Program-made: the position numbers and the translations under genes
Notes under the pieces: model-generated
The model's input: the letters and a program-made list of their open reading frames with translations, nothing else
Databases searched by the model: none
What the model was told of the DNA's origin: nothing
Shown: piece by piece, positions 1-8,457 of the stretch
How the letters are laid out: each line of letters opens with the position of its first letter
How positions within the stretch are numbered: the stretch's first letter is position 1
NCBI GenBank assembly: GCA_002709075.1
Contig: PAPV01000012.1
Coordinates: 43,572 to 107,571 of the forward strand
DNA length: 64,000 nucleotides
Reading direction: 5' to 3'
Origin: Rhodospirillaceae bacterium
GTDB lineage: Bacteria; Pseudomonadota; Alphaproteobacteria; MPNO01; UBA2964

Positions 1-48
1 CATGGCACGATCGACAAGCTGGCTGTAATCTAATGAGTTTTCAGTCAT
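1..48 (-). CDS. sspB: SspB-family ClpXP adaptor, N-terminal fragment
   Basis: Only the first 16 codons lie in the window. The minus strand reads from an ATG at 48 to the window edge and gives MTENSLDYSQLVDRAM. This resembles the start of alphaproteobacterial SspB proteins, which begin with a short acidic stretch followed by a 'Y..(M/L)V..A(L/M)' helix. SspB delivers ssrA-tagged proteins to ClpXP. Context supports the call: the tmRNA gene lies immediately upstream on the same strand, and an SspB-family gene often sits beside thyA/folA in this class. The fragment is too short for a motif-based assignment, so the call rests mainly on neighbourhood. Confidence 0.5.
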   Translation of the reverse strand, partial: MTENSLDYSQLVDRAM

Positions 49-118
49 AATTTTCTACATGTTTTGATGAAATAAATTATCGTGATTATGCATCGTATGT
101 TTATAACAGTTAATTAAG

Positions 119-386
119 TGGAGGGCTTCTGTTGCCCGGTGCCCCCCGAACCGCGCTTGCCTATATATTAGGCAGCGAGAGCCAAGTCATTATCATTGGC
201 AATTGTAAATTAGCCCGATAACGGTGGTACCATGCCGAACGAAAAACCTGTCTTTACGCGCGCGTCGATCCTATTTCACCCCCATTGAAACAATAGTAAT
301 CTTAGTTTGGTGGAGGCGCCGGGTACCGCCCCCGGGTCCGCATCGTTTATTTCACATGTCGTTTATCGTCATAGCCAGTAAACTGG
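119..386 (-). ncRNA. ssrA: tmRNA (circularly permuted, two-piece)
   Basis: Transfer-messenger RNA rescues stalled ribosomes and adds a degradation tag. On the minus strand the acceptor half comes first (386 to 308) and ends in CGCCTCC-ACCA. A spacer of about 24 nt follows (307-284), then the coding half from 283. GGGGGTG at 283-277 pairs with CGCCTCC at 318-312 as a 7-bp acceptor stem with G3-U70, the alanine identity pair. It is followed by GGATCGACG, the conserved D-loop region. A T-stem CCGGG/CCCGG lies just before the acceptor strand. The tag frame at 200-168 reads ANDNDLALAA and stops with TAA. The order acceptor half then coding half is the alphaproteobacterial permuted arrangement. Both outer ends are approximate. 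Confidence 0.93.
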
Positions 387-393
387 CACTTTT

Positions 394-422
394 ATTATAA
401 GCCGATTCGTTAGAACATTATA
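394..422 (-). promoter_or_regulatory. candidate ssrA promoter
   Basis: Reading the minus strand, a perfect TATAAT lies at 399-394, which would place transcription start near 387, directly before the first tmRNA hairpin (GCCAGT/ACTGGC at 374-387). No good -35 hexamer is visible at 17 nt; a second TATAAT-like element occurs about 23 nt further upstream. The same interval must also hold the divergent thyA promoter. Confidence 0.45.
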
Positions 423-451
423 CAGTAATTTTTTGTTTTGAGGTTAATATT

Positions 452-1246
452 GTGCGGCAATATCATCAACTCCTACGTCATGTGCTTGAAAATGGAACAA
501 AAAAAAATGATAGAACCGGAACGGGAACTAAAAGTGTTTTCGGATATCAAATGCGTTTCGATTTGTCCATGGGGTTTCCTATTTTAACCACAAAGAGGCT
601 ACATCTTAAATCAATTATTCATGAGCTTCTGTGGTTTCTAAAAGGAGACACAAACATTGGTTATTTGAGCAAAAATGGGGTGAGGATATGGGATGACTGG
701 GCTGACAGTAACGGTGATCTCGGGCCTGTTTATGGAGCACAATGGAGGTCTTGGCCATCACCAAACGGTACTCAAGTTGATCAGATTTCAGAGTTGGTTA
801 AAGGATTAATTGACCAACCCGAATCGCGGCGACATATAGTAAGCGCTTGGAATGTTGCTGATATTGAAAAAATGGCATTACCTCCATGTCATTGTTTGTT
901 TCAGTTTTATGTGGCTCAAGGAAAATTATCCTGTCAACTTTATCAAAGAAGTGCTGATATCTTCTTAGGAGTTCCCTTTAATATTGCGTCATATTCTTTA
1001 TTCACCATGATGCTTGCTCAGGTTACAGAACTTAATGTAGGAGAATTTATTCACACTCTCGGTGATGCACATATCTATCTTGATCACTTGGACCAAGTAA
1101 ATTTGCAGCTTTCACGGGAGCCCTATTCTTTGCCTCGAATGGTTATAAACGAGGGTGTGACAGACATTTTTGGTTTTAGTTACGATGATTTTATTCTTGA
1201 TAATTATCAATCCCACCCACATATCGCAGCATCAGTAGCTGTTTGA
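452..1246 (+). CDS. thyA: thymidylate synthase
   Basis: ThyA converts dUMP to dTMP using 5,10-methylenetetrahydrofolate, leaving dihydrofolate for the DHFR encoded next door. The protein is 264 aa, the same length as E. coli ThyA. It carries the catalytic cysteine in [12 protein letters not shown] and the nucleotide-binding stretch [13 protein letters not shown]. The N-terminal RTGTGT arginine region is also present. The start is GTG, with a GAGG Shine-Dalgarno 8 nt upstream. The gene is divergent from ssrA, and folA follows after 7 bp, so the two are almost certainly co-transcribed. Nothing looks degraded. Confidence 0.97.
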   Translation: MRQYHQLLRHVLENGTKKNDRTGTGTKSVFGYQMRFDLSMGFPILTTKRLHLKSIIHELLWFLKGDTNIGYLSKNGVRIWDDWADSNGDLGPVYGAQWRSWPSPNGTQVDQISELVKGLIDQPESRRHIVSAWNVADIEKMALPPCHCLFQFYVAQGKLSCQLYQRSADIFLGVPFNIASYSLFTMMLAQVTELNVGEFIHTLGDAHIYLDHLDQVNLQLSREPYSLPRMVINEGVTDIFGFSYDDFILDNYQSHPHIAASVAV

Positions 1247-1253
1247 CGTAAGC

Positions 1254-1781
1254 ATGATAAAAAAATCTCGTCTGTCCATTATCGTTGCTGTGGCTCAAAA
1301 TCGGGTTATAGGATGCGAAAACCATTTGCCATGGAGGCTTTCCAAGGATTTAAAAAACTTTAAACGTATAACACTCGGGAAACCAATGATCATGGGTCGC
1401 AAAACTTTCGAGTCGCTTGGCAGACCACTTCCGGGAAGACCGCATATCGTTCTAACACGGAACGGCAACGCTTCGTTCAAAAATGTCACATACGCCCCCA
1501 GTTTTAATGATGCGTTAGAAGCGGCTCGTTCTTTTGTTGAAAAGGAAAATGATGAAATAATGGTAATTGGTGGGGAGAATGTTTTTCGTGAGGCACTAAC
1601 GCAAGCGGATCGTATTTATCTTACAGAGGTACATATGAAAGCAGCCGGTGACGTTCGATTTCCGCATTTCAATCTTTCCGACTGGTTGGAAGTTTATCGC
1701 GAGTCATTCAATGCTTGTTCTAATGACACTTGCGATTATAGTTTCGTCACTCTTGATAGGGTTAATAAACCCACGGATTAG
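1254..1781 (+). CDS. folA: dihydrofolate reductase
   Basis: DHFR uses NADPH to regenerate tetrahydrofolate consumed by ThyA. The 175-aa protein shows the standard DHFR layout. It opens with SIIVAVAQNRVIGCENHLPW, which includes the substrate-loop tryptophan. LGKPMIMGRKTFESLG (NADPH phosphate site) follows near residue 45, then GRPHIVLTR, and IMVIGGENVF near residue 100 is the glycine-rich cofactor turn. The gene lies 7 bp after thyA in the usual thyA-folA operon. A short ORF at 1648-1842 in another frame is a shadow. Confidence 0.95.
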   Translation: MIKKSRLSIIVAVAQNRVIGCENHLPWRLSKDLKNFKRITLGKPMIMGRKTFESLGRPLPGRPHIVLTRNGNASFKNVTYAPSFNDALEAARSFVEKENDEIMVIGGENVFREALTQADRIYLTEVHMKAAGDVRFPHFNLSDWLEVYRESFNACSNDTCDYSFVTLDRVNKPTD

Positions 1782-1867
1782 AGATAAAAGATATATTCTT
1801 GAATTATTATTAAAACGATTTGCTTATTTGATTGAAATATGAAGTTAGAATTAGTAAATTTTTGTTA

Positions 1868-2392
1868 ATGACTAAGCGAGTAACTTATACAGTTTTTTTT
1901 ATTATCCTCTTCATCTCTCCATCTCAATCTTCTGAAGCATTAGATCGGGAAAACTTTGCTTATGCTCAATTTGCTGACCGAGTGGTTGTGCTAAAAGATT
2001 CACGAAAAATGGTCGTGATGCAAGCTGACAAAGTTCTAAAAATTTTTCGCATCGCGCTTGGCCGATATCCAAAAGGCCACAAGAATCGTGAGGGTGATGG
2101 TAAAACCCCGGAAGGCCTCTATACACTCGATTATAAGTTGAAGAATAGTGCATTTTTTAGAGCCATTCACATTTCATATCCAAATAGCGAAGATATTGCT
2201 CGCGCTAAAATAAATGGATTTAAACCCGGTGGAAAAATAATGATTCATGGATTGCCAAATGATATGTCAGCAGAGGATATTGGTCACCCCTATATAGATT
2301 GGACACAAGGTTGCATTGCGGTCACAAATTATGAAATGTTGCAGTTATGGGAAATGATTAGGGCAGGTATTCCAATTGAGATACACCCTTAA
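1868..2392 (+). CDS. YkuD-type L,D-transpeptidase (YafK-like), exported
   Basis: L,D-transpeptidases make 3-3 cross-links in peptidoglycan or attach proteins to it, using a catalytic cysteine. The YkuD signature is visible: MIHG near residue 135 and TQGCIAV, with the nucleophilic Cys, near residue 155. An earlier GRYPKGHKNREGDGKTPEG matches the family's 'G....P.G.K..EGD..TPEG' stretch. The ORF track starts at a TTG at 1832. I prefer ATG 1868, which puts a signal peptide (TKR, then a hydrophobic run ending near SSEA) at the N-terminus; the Shine-Dalgarno is weak for both. The gene is convergent with the MBL gene. The exact substrate cannot be told. Confidence 0.85.
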   Translation: MTKRVTYTVFFIILFISPSQSSEALDRENFAYAQFADRVVVLKDSRKMVVMQADKVLKIFRIALGRYPKGHKNREGDGKTPEGLYTLDYKLKNSAFFRAIHISYPNSEDIARAKINGFKPGGKIMIHGLPNDMSAEDIGHPYIDWTQGCIAVTNYEMLQLWEMIRAGIPIEIHP

Positions 2393-2404
2393 TCGATATT
2401 TTTA

Positions 2405-3307
2405 TTACTTTCTTGCTTTTCGGAATTTTGCACTTAATTTGGGAGCATCTTCGCAGTAGGCACGACCAGTTTCAACTAAATGTTCCATGTGAGCCAAAAC
2501 AGATCGTTCCGCGGCTTTATGCAACTGTATGGGTATATGGGTATAGAGTGCCGCGACAACTTCCTGAATTGAAGTAAGTCCATTGTCTAAACATCTTAAA
2601 ATTTGTCCCTCTCTTATACGACGGTGATTGCGATAGGCTCGCGTAAAAGGTCTCGGATTAGATATTTCTGGGCCATGGGCAGGCCAGTATTTTACCTCCG
2701 TTCTTGCGAGGCAGGTTTCTAAACTTTCAAAGTAATCGCGCATGTTACCGTCAGGAGGCGAGATGATTGTTGTATTCCAACCCATAATATGATCACCCGT
2801 AAACAAAATATTTTCTTCTTTGAGCGAAAAACACATGTGATTTGACATATGACCTGGAGTGTGAACGGCCTCCAACGTATATCGATTGCCAGAAATCTTC
2901 ATACCATTGATTATTTCATGATCTGGCGAAAAATCCCAATCAATTGACTCCTCCCTATTTTCGATTTTGGACGCAAGTTTGAGTTTTGCTCCCCAGATCT
3001 TTCCTCCCACCAGATTAACAAGTGGTTTTACTCCAGATGAATGATCATTATGTGTGTGTGTGACCACGATATTCTCTACTTCTTCGCCTTTCAGCGCAAT
3101 TGCTAATGCACGGATGTGTTCATCCAGCGCAGGGCCAGGATCTATTATGGAAACTTTGCTATGGCCGATTATATATGTGTTGGTGCCATAGCATGTAAAA
3201 TTGCTCGGGTTCCGAGCAACAATTCGACGAACCATGGGAGAAATCTGTTTTATCTCCCCATACTTGAAATCCATAGTTTTGGCGAATGGAATTTTTACGT
3301 TGCTCAT
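2405..3307 (-). CDS. MBL-fold metallo-hydrolase (LACTB2/glyoxalase II-like)
   Basis: This 300-aa metallo-beta-lactamase-fold protein carries the zinc motif THTHNDHSSG (HxHxDH) near residue 85. HTPGHMSNH and FTGDHIMG supply further ligands, and WPAHGPEI gives the last histidine. A C-terminal winged-helix-like segment (HRRIREGQILRCLDNG... SIQEVVAALY) is typical of the LACTB2/RNase-type branch. The family hydrolyses thioesters, phosphodiesters or RNA, and the substrate here is unknown. Its start lies 3 bp after the mrp stop on the same strand, so it is likely co-transcribed with mrp. Confidence 0.85.
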   Translation of the reverse strand: MSNVKIPFAKTMDFKYGEIKQISPMVRRIVARNPSNFTCYGTNTYIIGHSKVSIIDPGPALDEHIRALAIALKGEEVENIVVTHTHNDHSSGVKPLVNLVGGKIWGAKLKLASKIENREESIDWDFSPDHEIINGMKISGNRYTLEAVHTPGHMSNHMCFSLKEENILFTGDHIMGWNTTIISPPDGNMRDYFESLETCLARTEVKYWPAHGPEISNPRPFTRAYRNHRRIREGQILRCLDNGLTSIQEVVAALYTHIPIQLHKAAERSVLAHMEHLVETGRAYCEDAPKLSAKFRKARK

Positions 3308-3310
3308 CTT

Positions 3311-4402
3311 TTACTCAATGCTGATACTTGGAGTGTATCGCTCTCTAGTGCTTATTTTGCTCTCCAAGATCAGTTTAGCAATATCCAGATAAGTTGCAGT
3401 ACTTTGGCTATGCGGCGTGCTAACCACAATCGGTACTCCTTTGTCGGATCCTTCACGTATTTCCATTTCCAATGGAATACTGCCGAGAAAGTCTACTCCC
3501 ATTTTGTTGGCAGTTCTTTCAGCTCCGCCATGAGTAAATATATTGGATCGATTACCACATTTAGGGCAAATGAAGTAGCTCATGTTTTCTATGATACCAA
3601 TTATAGGCACTTCCACTTTATTAAACATATTAAGTCCCTTTAATGCATCAAGAAGAGCTAAGTCTTGAGGTGTTGAGACAATAATAGCGCCTGCCAGAGC
3701 TACTCTTTGGGAAATAGTAAGTTGGGTATCTCCTGTACCAGGAGGCATGTCAATTATCATAATATCTAGTTTTCCCCATTCGGTATCGCCCAAAAGCTGC
3801 TCCAGCGCACCCATCACCATTGGACCACGCCATATCATCGGAGTGTCTTTTGGTACCATGAACCCGATAGACATGCATTTCACACCAAATTTTTCAATGG
3901 GGAAAATTCGTTTACCGTTGGCTGAGTCAGGTTTCTCGTTGATACCCATCATCATCGGCAGAGAAGGACCGTATATGTCAGCATCCATGATACCAACTTT
4001 CAGGCCAGTTTGGGCTAATGCTAAAGCAAGATTGACCGCTGTCGTTGACTTGCCCACCCCACCTTTACCCGATGCAATAGCAATAACTTTTCCAACATTT
4101 TCCAATAGTTTCGGTTTTTTAGCAGAAGCATGTCTTTGATGCTTGTTGTTTGTTTTTTCTGCTGTCAAAATAGCGGTAACGGATTTAACCCCCTCAATAG
4201 CTAAAACTGCTGCTTCTGCAGCTTTTCGCAATGGTTCCATCCGAGATCCATCCTCAGTAGTTACCTCTATGGCAAAACGAATATTTCCATTCTGAGATTC
4301 TAAACCTGACACAATTCCTAAGAAAACAATATTTTTTTCGTGATCTGGATGAAGGACATTTTCGAGGGCTTTGATTACTTTGTTTTTAAGTTCATCTTGC
4401 AT
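3311..4402 (-). CDS. mrp: Mrp/ApbC Fe-S cluster carrier ATPase
   Basis: Mrp (ApbC/Nbp35 type) is a P-loop protein that carries and delivers Fe-S clusters. Residues 1-90 form the MIP18/DUF59-like domain. Then comes the deviant Walker A GKGGVGKSTTAVNLA near residue 115, followed by IMDADIYGPS and IDMPPGTGDTQLT. The cluster-binding CxxC is in YFICPKCG near residue 280. The 363-aa length is normal for the alphaproteobacterial form. It is divergent from hflK, and the 176 bp between them must hold both promoters. Confidence 0.95.
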   Translation of the reverse strand: MQDELKNKVIKALENVLHPDHEKNIVFLGIVSGLESQNGNIRFAIEVTTEDGSRMEPLRKAAEAAVLAIEGVKSVTAILTAEKTNNKHQRHASAKKPKLLENVGKVIAIASGKGGVGKSTTAVNLALALAQTGLKVGIMDADIYGPSLPMMMGINEKPDSANGKRIFPIEKFGVKCMSIGFMVPKDTPMIWRGPMVMGALEQLLGDTEWGKLDIMIIDMPPGTGDTQLTISQRVALAGAIIVSTPQDLALLDALKGLNMFNKVEVPIIGIIENMSYFICPKCGNRSNIFTHGGAERTANKMGVDFLGSIPLEMEIREGSDKGVPIVVSTPHSQSTATYLDIAKLILESKISTRERYTPSISIE

Positions 4403-4578
4403 TCTATTGTGCCTTAATTCGCGTATAATAGTATGAAGTAATAAAATAAAGCTGACTGAAGCTCATTGCGTTTGGTCAATACGTATCTTATATACTTTCA
4501 GAGGACTCGAGCAATGGATAGAAGTAAGGGAACAGAAATCCAGCGGTTGAAATTTTTATAATTAGAGCGGAGATTACT

Positions 4579-5700
4579 ATGCCGTGGCAACAACAAGGCG
4601 GAAAAAATAACGGCGGTGGCGGACCCTGGGGTAGTGGACCCACCGGTGGATCGGGTGGTGGCAGTGGCCCGACACCTCCAGACTTTGATGAAATGCTTCG
4701 CAAGGGGCAAGAAAAGTTAAAAAATATTATGCCGGGAGGCATTGGCACTGGAAAGGGAATCAGCCTGTTATTATTAGTGATTTTAGGGGTGTGGTTGTTT
4801 TCAGGTATTTATCGCGTTCAACCCGGCGAGCGCGGCGTAGAACTTTTGTTTGGTGCAAAAATTTCGGATTCTACTACTGCCCCTGGGTTACATTTTTGGT
4901 TTCCATCTCCAATAGGAAGAGTTTATACGCCTAATGTAGAACAAACTAACGAAATTCTTGTAGGATTTCGCGGCACCGGAGCTGGAAGTCGGGCTGCAAC
5001 GGTAAGGGATGTCCCAGAAGAAAGTTTGATGTTAACTGGTGATCAAAATATTATTGATATTGACTATGTGATTCAGTGGCGCATTAAAAATCCTATAAAC
5101 TTTTTGTTCAACACGCGTGATCCTGTGGGAACTACCAAATTAGCGTCTGAAAGTGCTCTGAGAGAGGTTGTTGGTCAGACTAACTTAGAAGATGCACTTG
5201 CTGCCAGGCGTGGTGAAGTTGAAAATAACACACGCGAGTCATTACAGAAGATACTAGACGAATATAAAGCCGGTATTTTCGTTGCTTCAGTCAAAATGCA
5301 GAAAGCAGAGCCACCTCAACCTGTTATTGATGCATTCAATGATGTGCAGAGAGCCAAGCAAGATCGCGAGCGTCAGCAAAATGAGGCAGAAGCGTACCGA
5401 AATGATATTCTTCCCAAAGCAAAAGGTGAGGCAGAGCGCATGGTGCAGGAAGCGATGGCCTACAGGGAACGTCGGATTCAAGAAGCTGAAGGTGAAGCAA
5501 AACAGTTTCTTGAGGTTTATAATGCCTATAAAGGCAACCCTGATGTCACGAAGCGGAGGTTGTATATTGAACGAATGCAAGAAGTGTTAAGCGGCTCAAA
5601 CAAGGTTATTATCGATAGTGAAAAAGGCGGATCGGGCGTAGTTCCTTATTTACCGCTCCCTGAGGTTCAGAAAAGACTTCAATCTGGTGGAGGGCAGTGA
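4579..5700 (+). CDS. hflK: FtsH protease modulator HflK
   Basis: HflK and HflC form a membrane-anchored SPFH/prohibitin complex that encloses FtsH and limits its access to membrane substrates. This 373-aa protein has the typical Gly/Pro-rich cytoplasmic N-terminus (about residues 1-55) and one membrane segment (ISLLLLVILGVWLFSGIYRV). The SPFH domain follows (QPGERGVELLFG onward), and then a charged coiled coil rich in EAEAYRND and EAEGEAK. ATG 4579 gives the family-typical MPW...GG start. hflC follows after 1 bp. Confidence 0.96.
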   Translation: MPWQQQGGKNNGGGGPWGSGPTGGSGGGSGPTPPDFDEMLRKGQEKLKNIMPGGIGTGKGISLLLLVILGVWLFSGIYRVQPGERGVELLFGAKISDSTTAPGLHFWFPSPIGRVYTPNVEQTNEILVGFRGTGAGSRAATVRDVPEESLMLTGDQNIIDIDYVIQWRIKNPINFLFNTRDPVGTTKLASESALREVVGQTNLEDALAARRGEVENNTRESLQKILDEYKAGIFVASVKMQKAEPPQPVIDAFNDVQRAKQDRERQQNEAEAYRNDILPKAKGEAERMVQEAMAYRERRIQEAEGEAKQFLEVYNAYKGNPDVTKRRLYIERMQEVLSGSNKVIIDSEKGGSGVVPYLPLPEVQKRLQSGGGQ

Positions 5701-5701
5701 C

Positions 5702-6580
5702 ATGAATAAGATTGGTTTAATTATAATTGGTATTTTTGTAATCGTAGGTGGATTTCTTGCCCTAGATGCCATGTACACAGTGCATGTCACTCGATCGGCA
5801 TTGGTTCTGCAATTTGGACGACCAGTAGCAATTAAAACTGAGCCAGGTTTGCATTTTAAAATGCCAATGCTTCAGAGTGTTGAATATTACGAAAAACGCA
5901 TTCTGGAACTTGATCCACAGCCGCAGGAAGTAATATTAAAGGACCAAAAGCGGGTAAATGTAGATTCTTTCATGAGGTATAAAATTACAAATCCTCTTGA
6001 ATTCAAGAAAAAAGCTGTAACACAGGCAAATTTTCTTCAGCTCTTTGGTGGCCGTCTCAATGCCGAGGTTAGGTCTGCGGTCGGTCAAGTATTATTAGCA
6101 GACATGTTGTCGCCTAAAAGAGATGATATAATGGCTGTAATAACAGCGGAGATTCGCGCAGAAGCGAAGGAATTTGGGGTCGAAGTAGTCGACGTTAGGA
6201 TTGGTCGCACAGATTTACCGCGAGCTACTGCTGAATCTGTGTATAATCGGATGAGATCCCAGCGTGTTGCTCAAGCAGCCCAGTTGAGAGCTGAAGGGGC
6301 AGAGATTAAGGCAAGAATACAGTCCAATGCTGATAGAGAGCGAACAATTATACTTGCGGAAGCTGAGCGGAAGGCTCGCATCCTTCGGGGTGAGGGTGAA
6401 GGTCAACAAACTCGGATTTTAAACGATGCATTTGGAAAAGATCCTGAATTTTTTGCGTTTTATCGGTCCATGGAGGCATATGGGAAGGCATTGGGCGAGG
6501 GTACTACAATGGTATTGTCCCCAGACAGTGAATTTTTCAACTTCTTCAACCAAATAACAAAGGGAAAAACAAAAAAATAA
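5702..6580 (+). CDS. hflC: FtsH protease modulator HflC
   Basis: HflC is the partner of HflK, with one N-terminal membrane segment (IGLIIIGIFVIVGGFLAL) and an SPFH domain. Conserved features include RSALVLQFGRP and GLHFKMP. AEVRSAVGQVLLADMLS and the helical NADRERTIILAEAERKARILRGEGEG follow. The ORF track begins at GTG 5687, inside hflK. ATG 5702 is the better start, because the hflK tail GGTGGAGGG serves as its Shine-Dalgarno. The resulting 292 aa is normal for alphaproteobacteria. Confidence 0.96.
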   Translation: MNKIGLIIIGIFVIVGGFLALDAMYTVHVTRSALVLQFGRPVAIKTEPGLHFKMPMLQSVEYYEKRILELDPQPQEVILKDQKRVNVDSFMRYKITNPLEFKKKAVTQANFLQLFGGRLNAEVRSAVGQVLLADMLSPKRDDIMAVITAEIRAEAKEFGVEVVDVRIGRTDLPRATAESVYNRMRSQRVAQAAQLRAEGAEIKARIQSNADRERTIILAEAERKARILRGEGEGQQTRILNDAFGKDPEFFAFYRSMEAYGKALGEGTTMVLSPDSEFFNFFNQITKGKTKK

Positions 6581-6600
6581 TATTTGCACAATTTTAAATA

Positions 6601-6789
6601 ATGCTGTCTGAAATAATCATTGCCCTTGCTCTAGTGGTTACTGTCGAAGGTTGCCTATACGCGCTGTTTCCAAATGGTATGAAGAAGGTGATGGAACAAG
6701 CTTTGGCGACTCCCGTTAGTACATTAAGAATTACCGGCTTAATTGCAGCTTTCTTTGGTGTAGTGCTCATTTGGTTTCTGCGTGGCTAA
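6601..6789 (+). CDS. DUF2065 (YjeT-like) small membrane protein
   Basis: This 62-aa protein has two predicted membrane helices: EIIIALALVVTVEGCLYALFP and LRITGLIAAFFGVVLIWFLRG. The pattern 'E...YALFP..MK..M..........LR..GL..A..G..L.W..RG' is that of DUF2065, which is regularly encoded between hflC and degP. The function is unknown, but the conserved position suggests a link to the HflKC/FtsH membrane quality-control system. It lies 20 bp after hflC. Confidence 0.88.
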   Translation: MLSEIIIALALVVTVEGCLYALFPNGMKKVMEQALATPVSTLRITGLIAAFFGVVLIWFLRG

Positions 6790-6943
6790 ATAAGAAGATT
6801 ATTTTTAGCCTATCCAGTCAGGGTTGGTTAATGCAATCTAATGTCCATATATGACAGTACCAATATCAATCAGCATTTTAACTGGCTACCATTTAGGGGG
6901 TAAGATGCTTTGGAAGTTTGTTAGACCGAGAATTTTATAAACT

Positions 6944-8449
6944 ATGGGTGATGTTGTGAAAACAAGCATTCTGGAGAGCAAACAACGAGGTTTCATTGCA
7001 AGATCGGCACTTTTGTCTCGATTTACAGCAATTATCTTAATATGCACGGTGAACAATGTCTATGCACGCACCGCACCGGAGAGCTTTGCTCCTCTGGCTG
7101 AAAAATTGCTGCCCGCAGTTGTTAACATATCAACAACACAGACTGTGAAGCGGGACGATGGATTGGAAATGCCAAGGTTGCCAGAGGGGTCGCCGTTTGA
7201 AGAGTTTTTCAAGGAATTTTTTGACAGGCAACAGCGCCGTAATGGAGAGCGTTCAAGGCGAGCGACATCATTGGGGTCAGGTTTCGTTGTAGATCCAAAA
7301 GGTTTAGTGGTTACAAATAACCATGTTATAGAGGGTGCGGATGAGATAACAGTCATATTTCATGACAACACGCGGCTCGAGGCGACTGTAGTTGGTCGTG
7401 ATAAAAAAACAGACTTAGCTTTGTTGCGCGTTAAGCCTAAAAACAACATCGCTTACGTTAGTTTTGGTGACTCAGATTCAGCAAAGGTTGGGGATTGGGT
7501 GGTTGCAATAGGGAACCCATTTGGACTCGGTGGAACGGTTACTGCCGGGATAATTTCTGCCCGCGCACGAAATATAAACGCCGGCCCATATGATGATTTT
7601 ATTCAAACCGATGCTTCTATCAACAGAGGGAATTCAGGTGGTCCGATGTTTAATATGCAAGGGCAGGTTATTGGGATCAACACAGCTATTTTTTCACCCT
7701 CAGGCGGGAGCGTTGGGATAGGTTTCGCAATTCCCGCGAAGCTTGCTAAGCCGATTATTGACCAATTGAACAAATTTGGTCGGGCTAAACGAGGCTGGCT
7801 TGGAGTCCGCATACAGACCGTCACCGATGGACTAGCGGAGAGCTTGGGCATGAAAGAGAATCGGGGTGCTTTGGTAGCTAACATTACACCTGGTGGTCCA
7901 GCAGAAAAGTTTGGTCTCAAGGTTGGCGATGTAATATTACAATTTGGTGGTACGCCGATTGTTGAGATGAGAGGATTACCGCGCGCTGTAGCAGAGACGC
8001 CTGTCGGAAAAACTGTGGAAGTCGTAGTTCTTCGTAGGGGAACTAAAAAGACAGTCCTGGTAACACTCGGCGAATTTCCAGAGGATGAGAAAGTTGCTAG
8101 GGTGCGCTCTGGAAAAAGCGATAAAGCATCAGGGATAACATCTGTTCTTGGACTAGAACTTTCCAATATCACTCCCGCTCTTCGTAAAAAATTTAATTTA
8201 AAAAAAGGAGTAAAGGGGGTAGTAGTTGTGGGTGTCAAGGCGGGCAGTGCAGGGGATCGTGAAGGAATTCGCTCTGGTGACATTGTACGCAAGGTTGGTC
8301 GTAATCAGAAGGCTTCAGAAACCGGAAAAGACGTTAAAAAACGAGTTGAGTCCGCTCGAAAAGCCGGCGATAAAACAGTGCTGTTTTTGATTGAGCGTGG
8401 TTCCAACTCGCAATTTGTAGCACTCAAACTGGATCAAGCAGGAAATTGA
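6944..8449 (+). CDS. degP: DegP/HtrA-family periplasmic serine protease (Do)
   Basis: This is a periplasmic chaperone-protease that removes misfolded envelope proteins. The 501-aa protein has an N-terminal signal or anchor segment (LLSRFTAIILICTVNNVYA). The trypsin-like domain has its triad in TNNHVIEGA (His), KTDLALLRV (Asp) and NRGNSGGPM (Ser). Two PDZ domains follow, starting near RGWLGVRIQ and near SVLGLELSN. Its place after hflK-hflC-DUF2065 completes a standard membrane/envelope protein-quality cluster. The gap of 154 bp upstream suggests a separate promoter, but none is obvious. It is convergent with serB, separated by 8 bp. Confidence 0.95.
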   Translation: MGDVVKTSILESKQRGFIARSALLSRFTAIILICTVNNVYARTAPESFAPLAEKLLPAVVNISTTQTVKRDDGLEMPRLPEGSPFEEFFKEFFDRQQRRNGERSRRATSLGSGFVVDPKGLVVTNNHVIEGADEITVIFHDNTRLEATVVGRDKKTDLALLRVKPKNNIAYVSFGDSDSAKVGDWVVAIGNPFGLGGTVTAGIISARARNINAGPYDDFIQTDASINRGNSGGPMFNMQGQVIGINTAIFSPSGGSVGIGFAIPAKLAKPIIDQLNKFGRAKRGWLGVRIQTVTDGLAESLGMKENRGALVANITPGGPAEKFGLKVGDVILQFGGTPIVEMRGLPRAVAETPVGKTVEVVVLRRGTKKTVLVTLGEFPEDEKVARVRSGKSDKASGITSVLGLELSNITPALRKKFNLKKGVKGVVVVGVKAGSAGDREGIRSGDIVRKVGRNQKASETGKDVKKRVESARKAGDKTVLFLIERGSNSQFVALKLDQAGN

Positions 8450-8457
8450 TTAAAGTA

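Noticed and set aside
120-340. GC-rich block before thyA considered as a coding region or attenuator
   Set aside because: The minus strand has a complete tmRNA: acceptor stem, ACCA end, T-stem, D-loop consensus and tag ORF.
3116-3643. 175-aa plus-strand ORF across the MBL/mrp boundary
   Set aside because: It is antisense to two confidently identified genes and has no family features.
4488-4748. 86-aa and 70-aa minus-strand ORFs opposite the start of hflK
   Set aside because: They are antisense readings of the Gly/Pro-rich HflK N-terminus, which gives long artificial open frames.
7603-8292. 229-aa minus-strand ORF
   Set aside because: It lies entirely inside degP, is rich in Pro, Ser and Thr as expected of an antisense frame, and has no recognisable motif.
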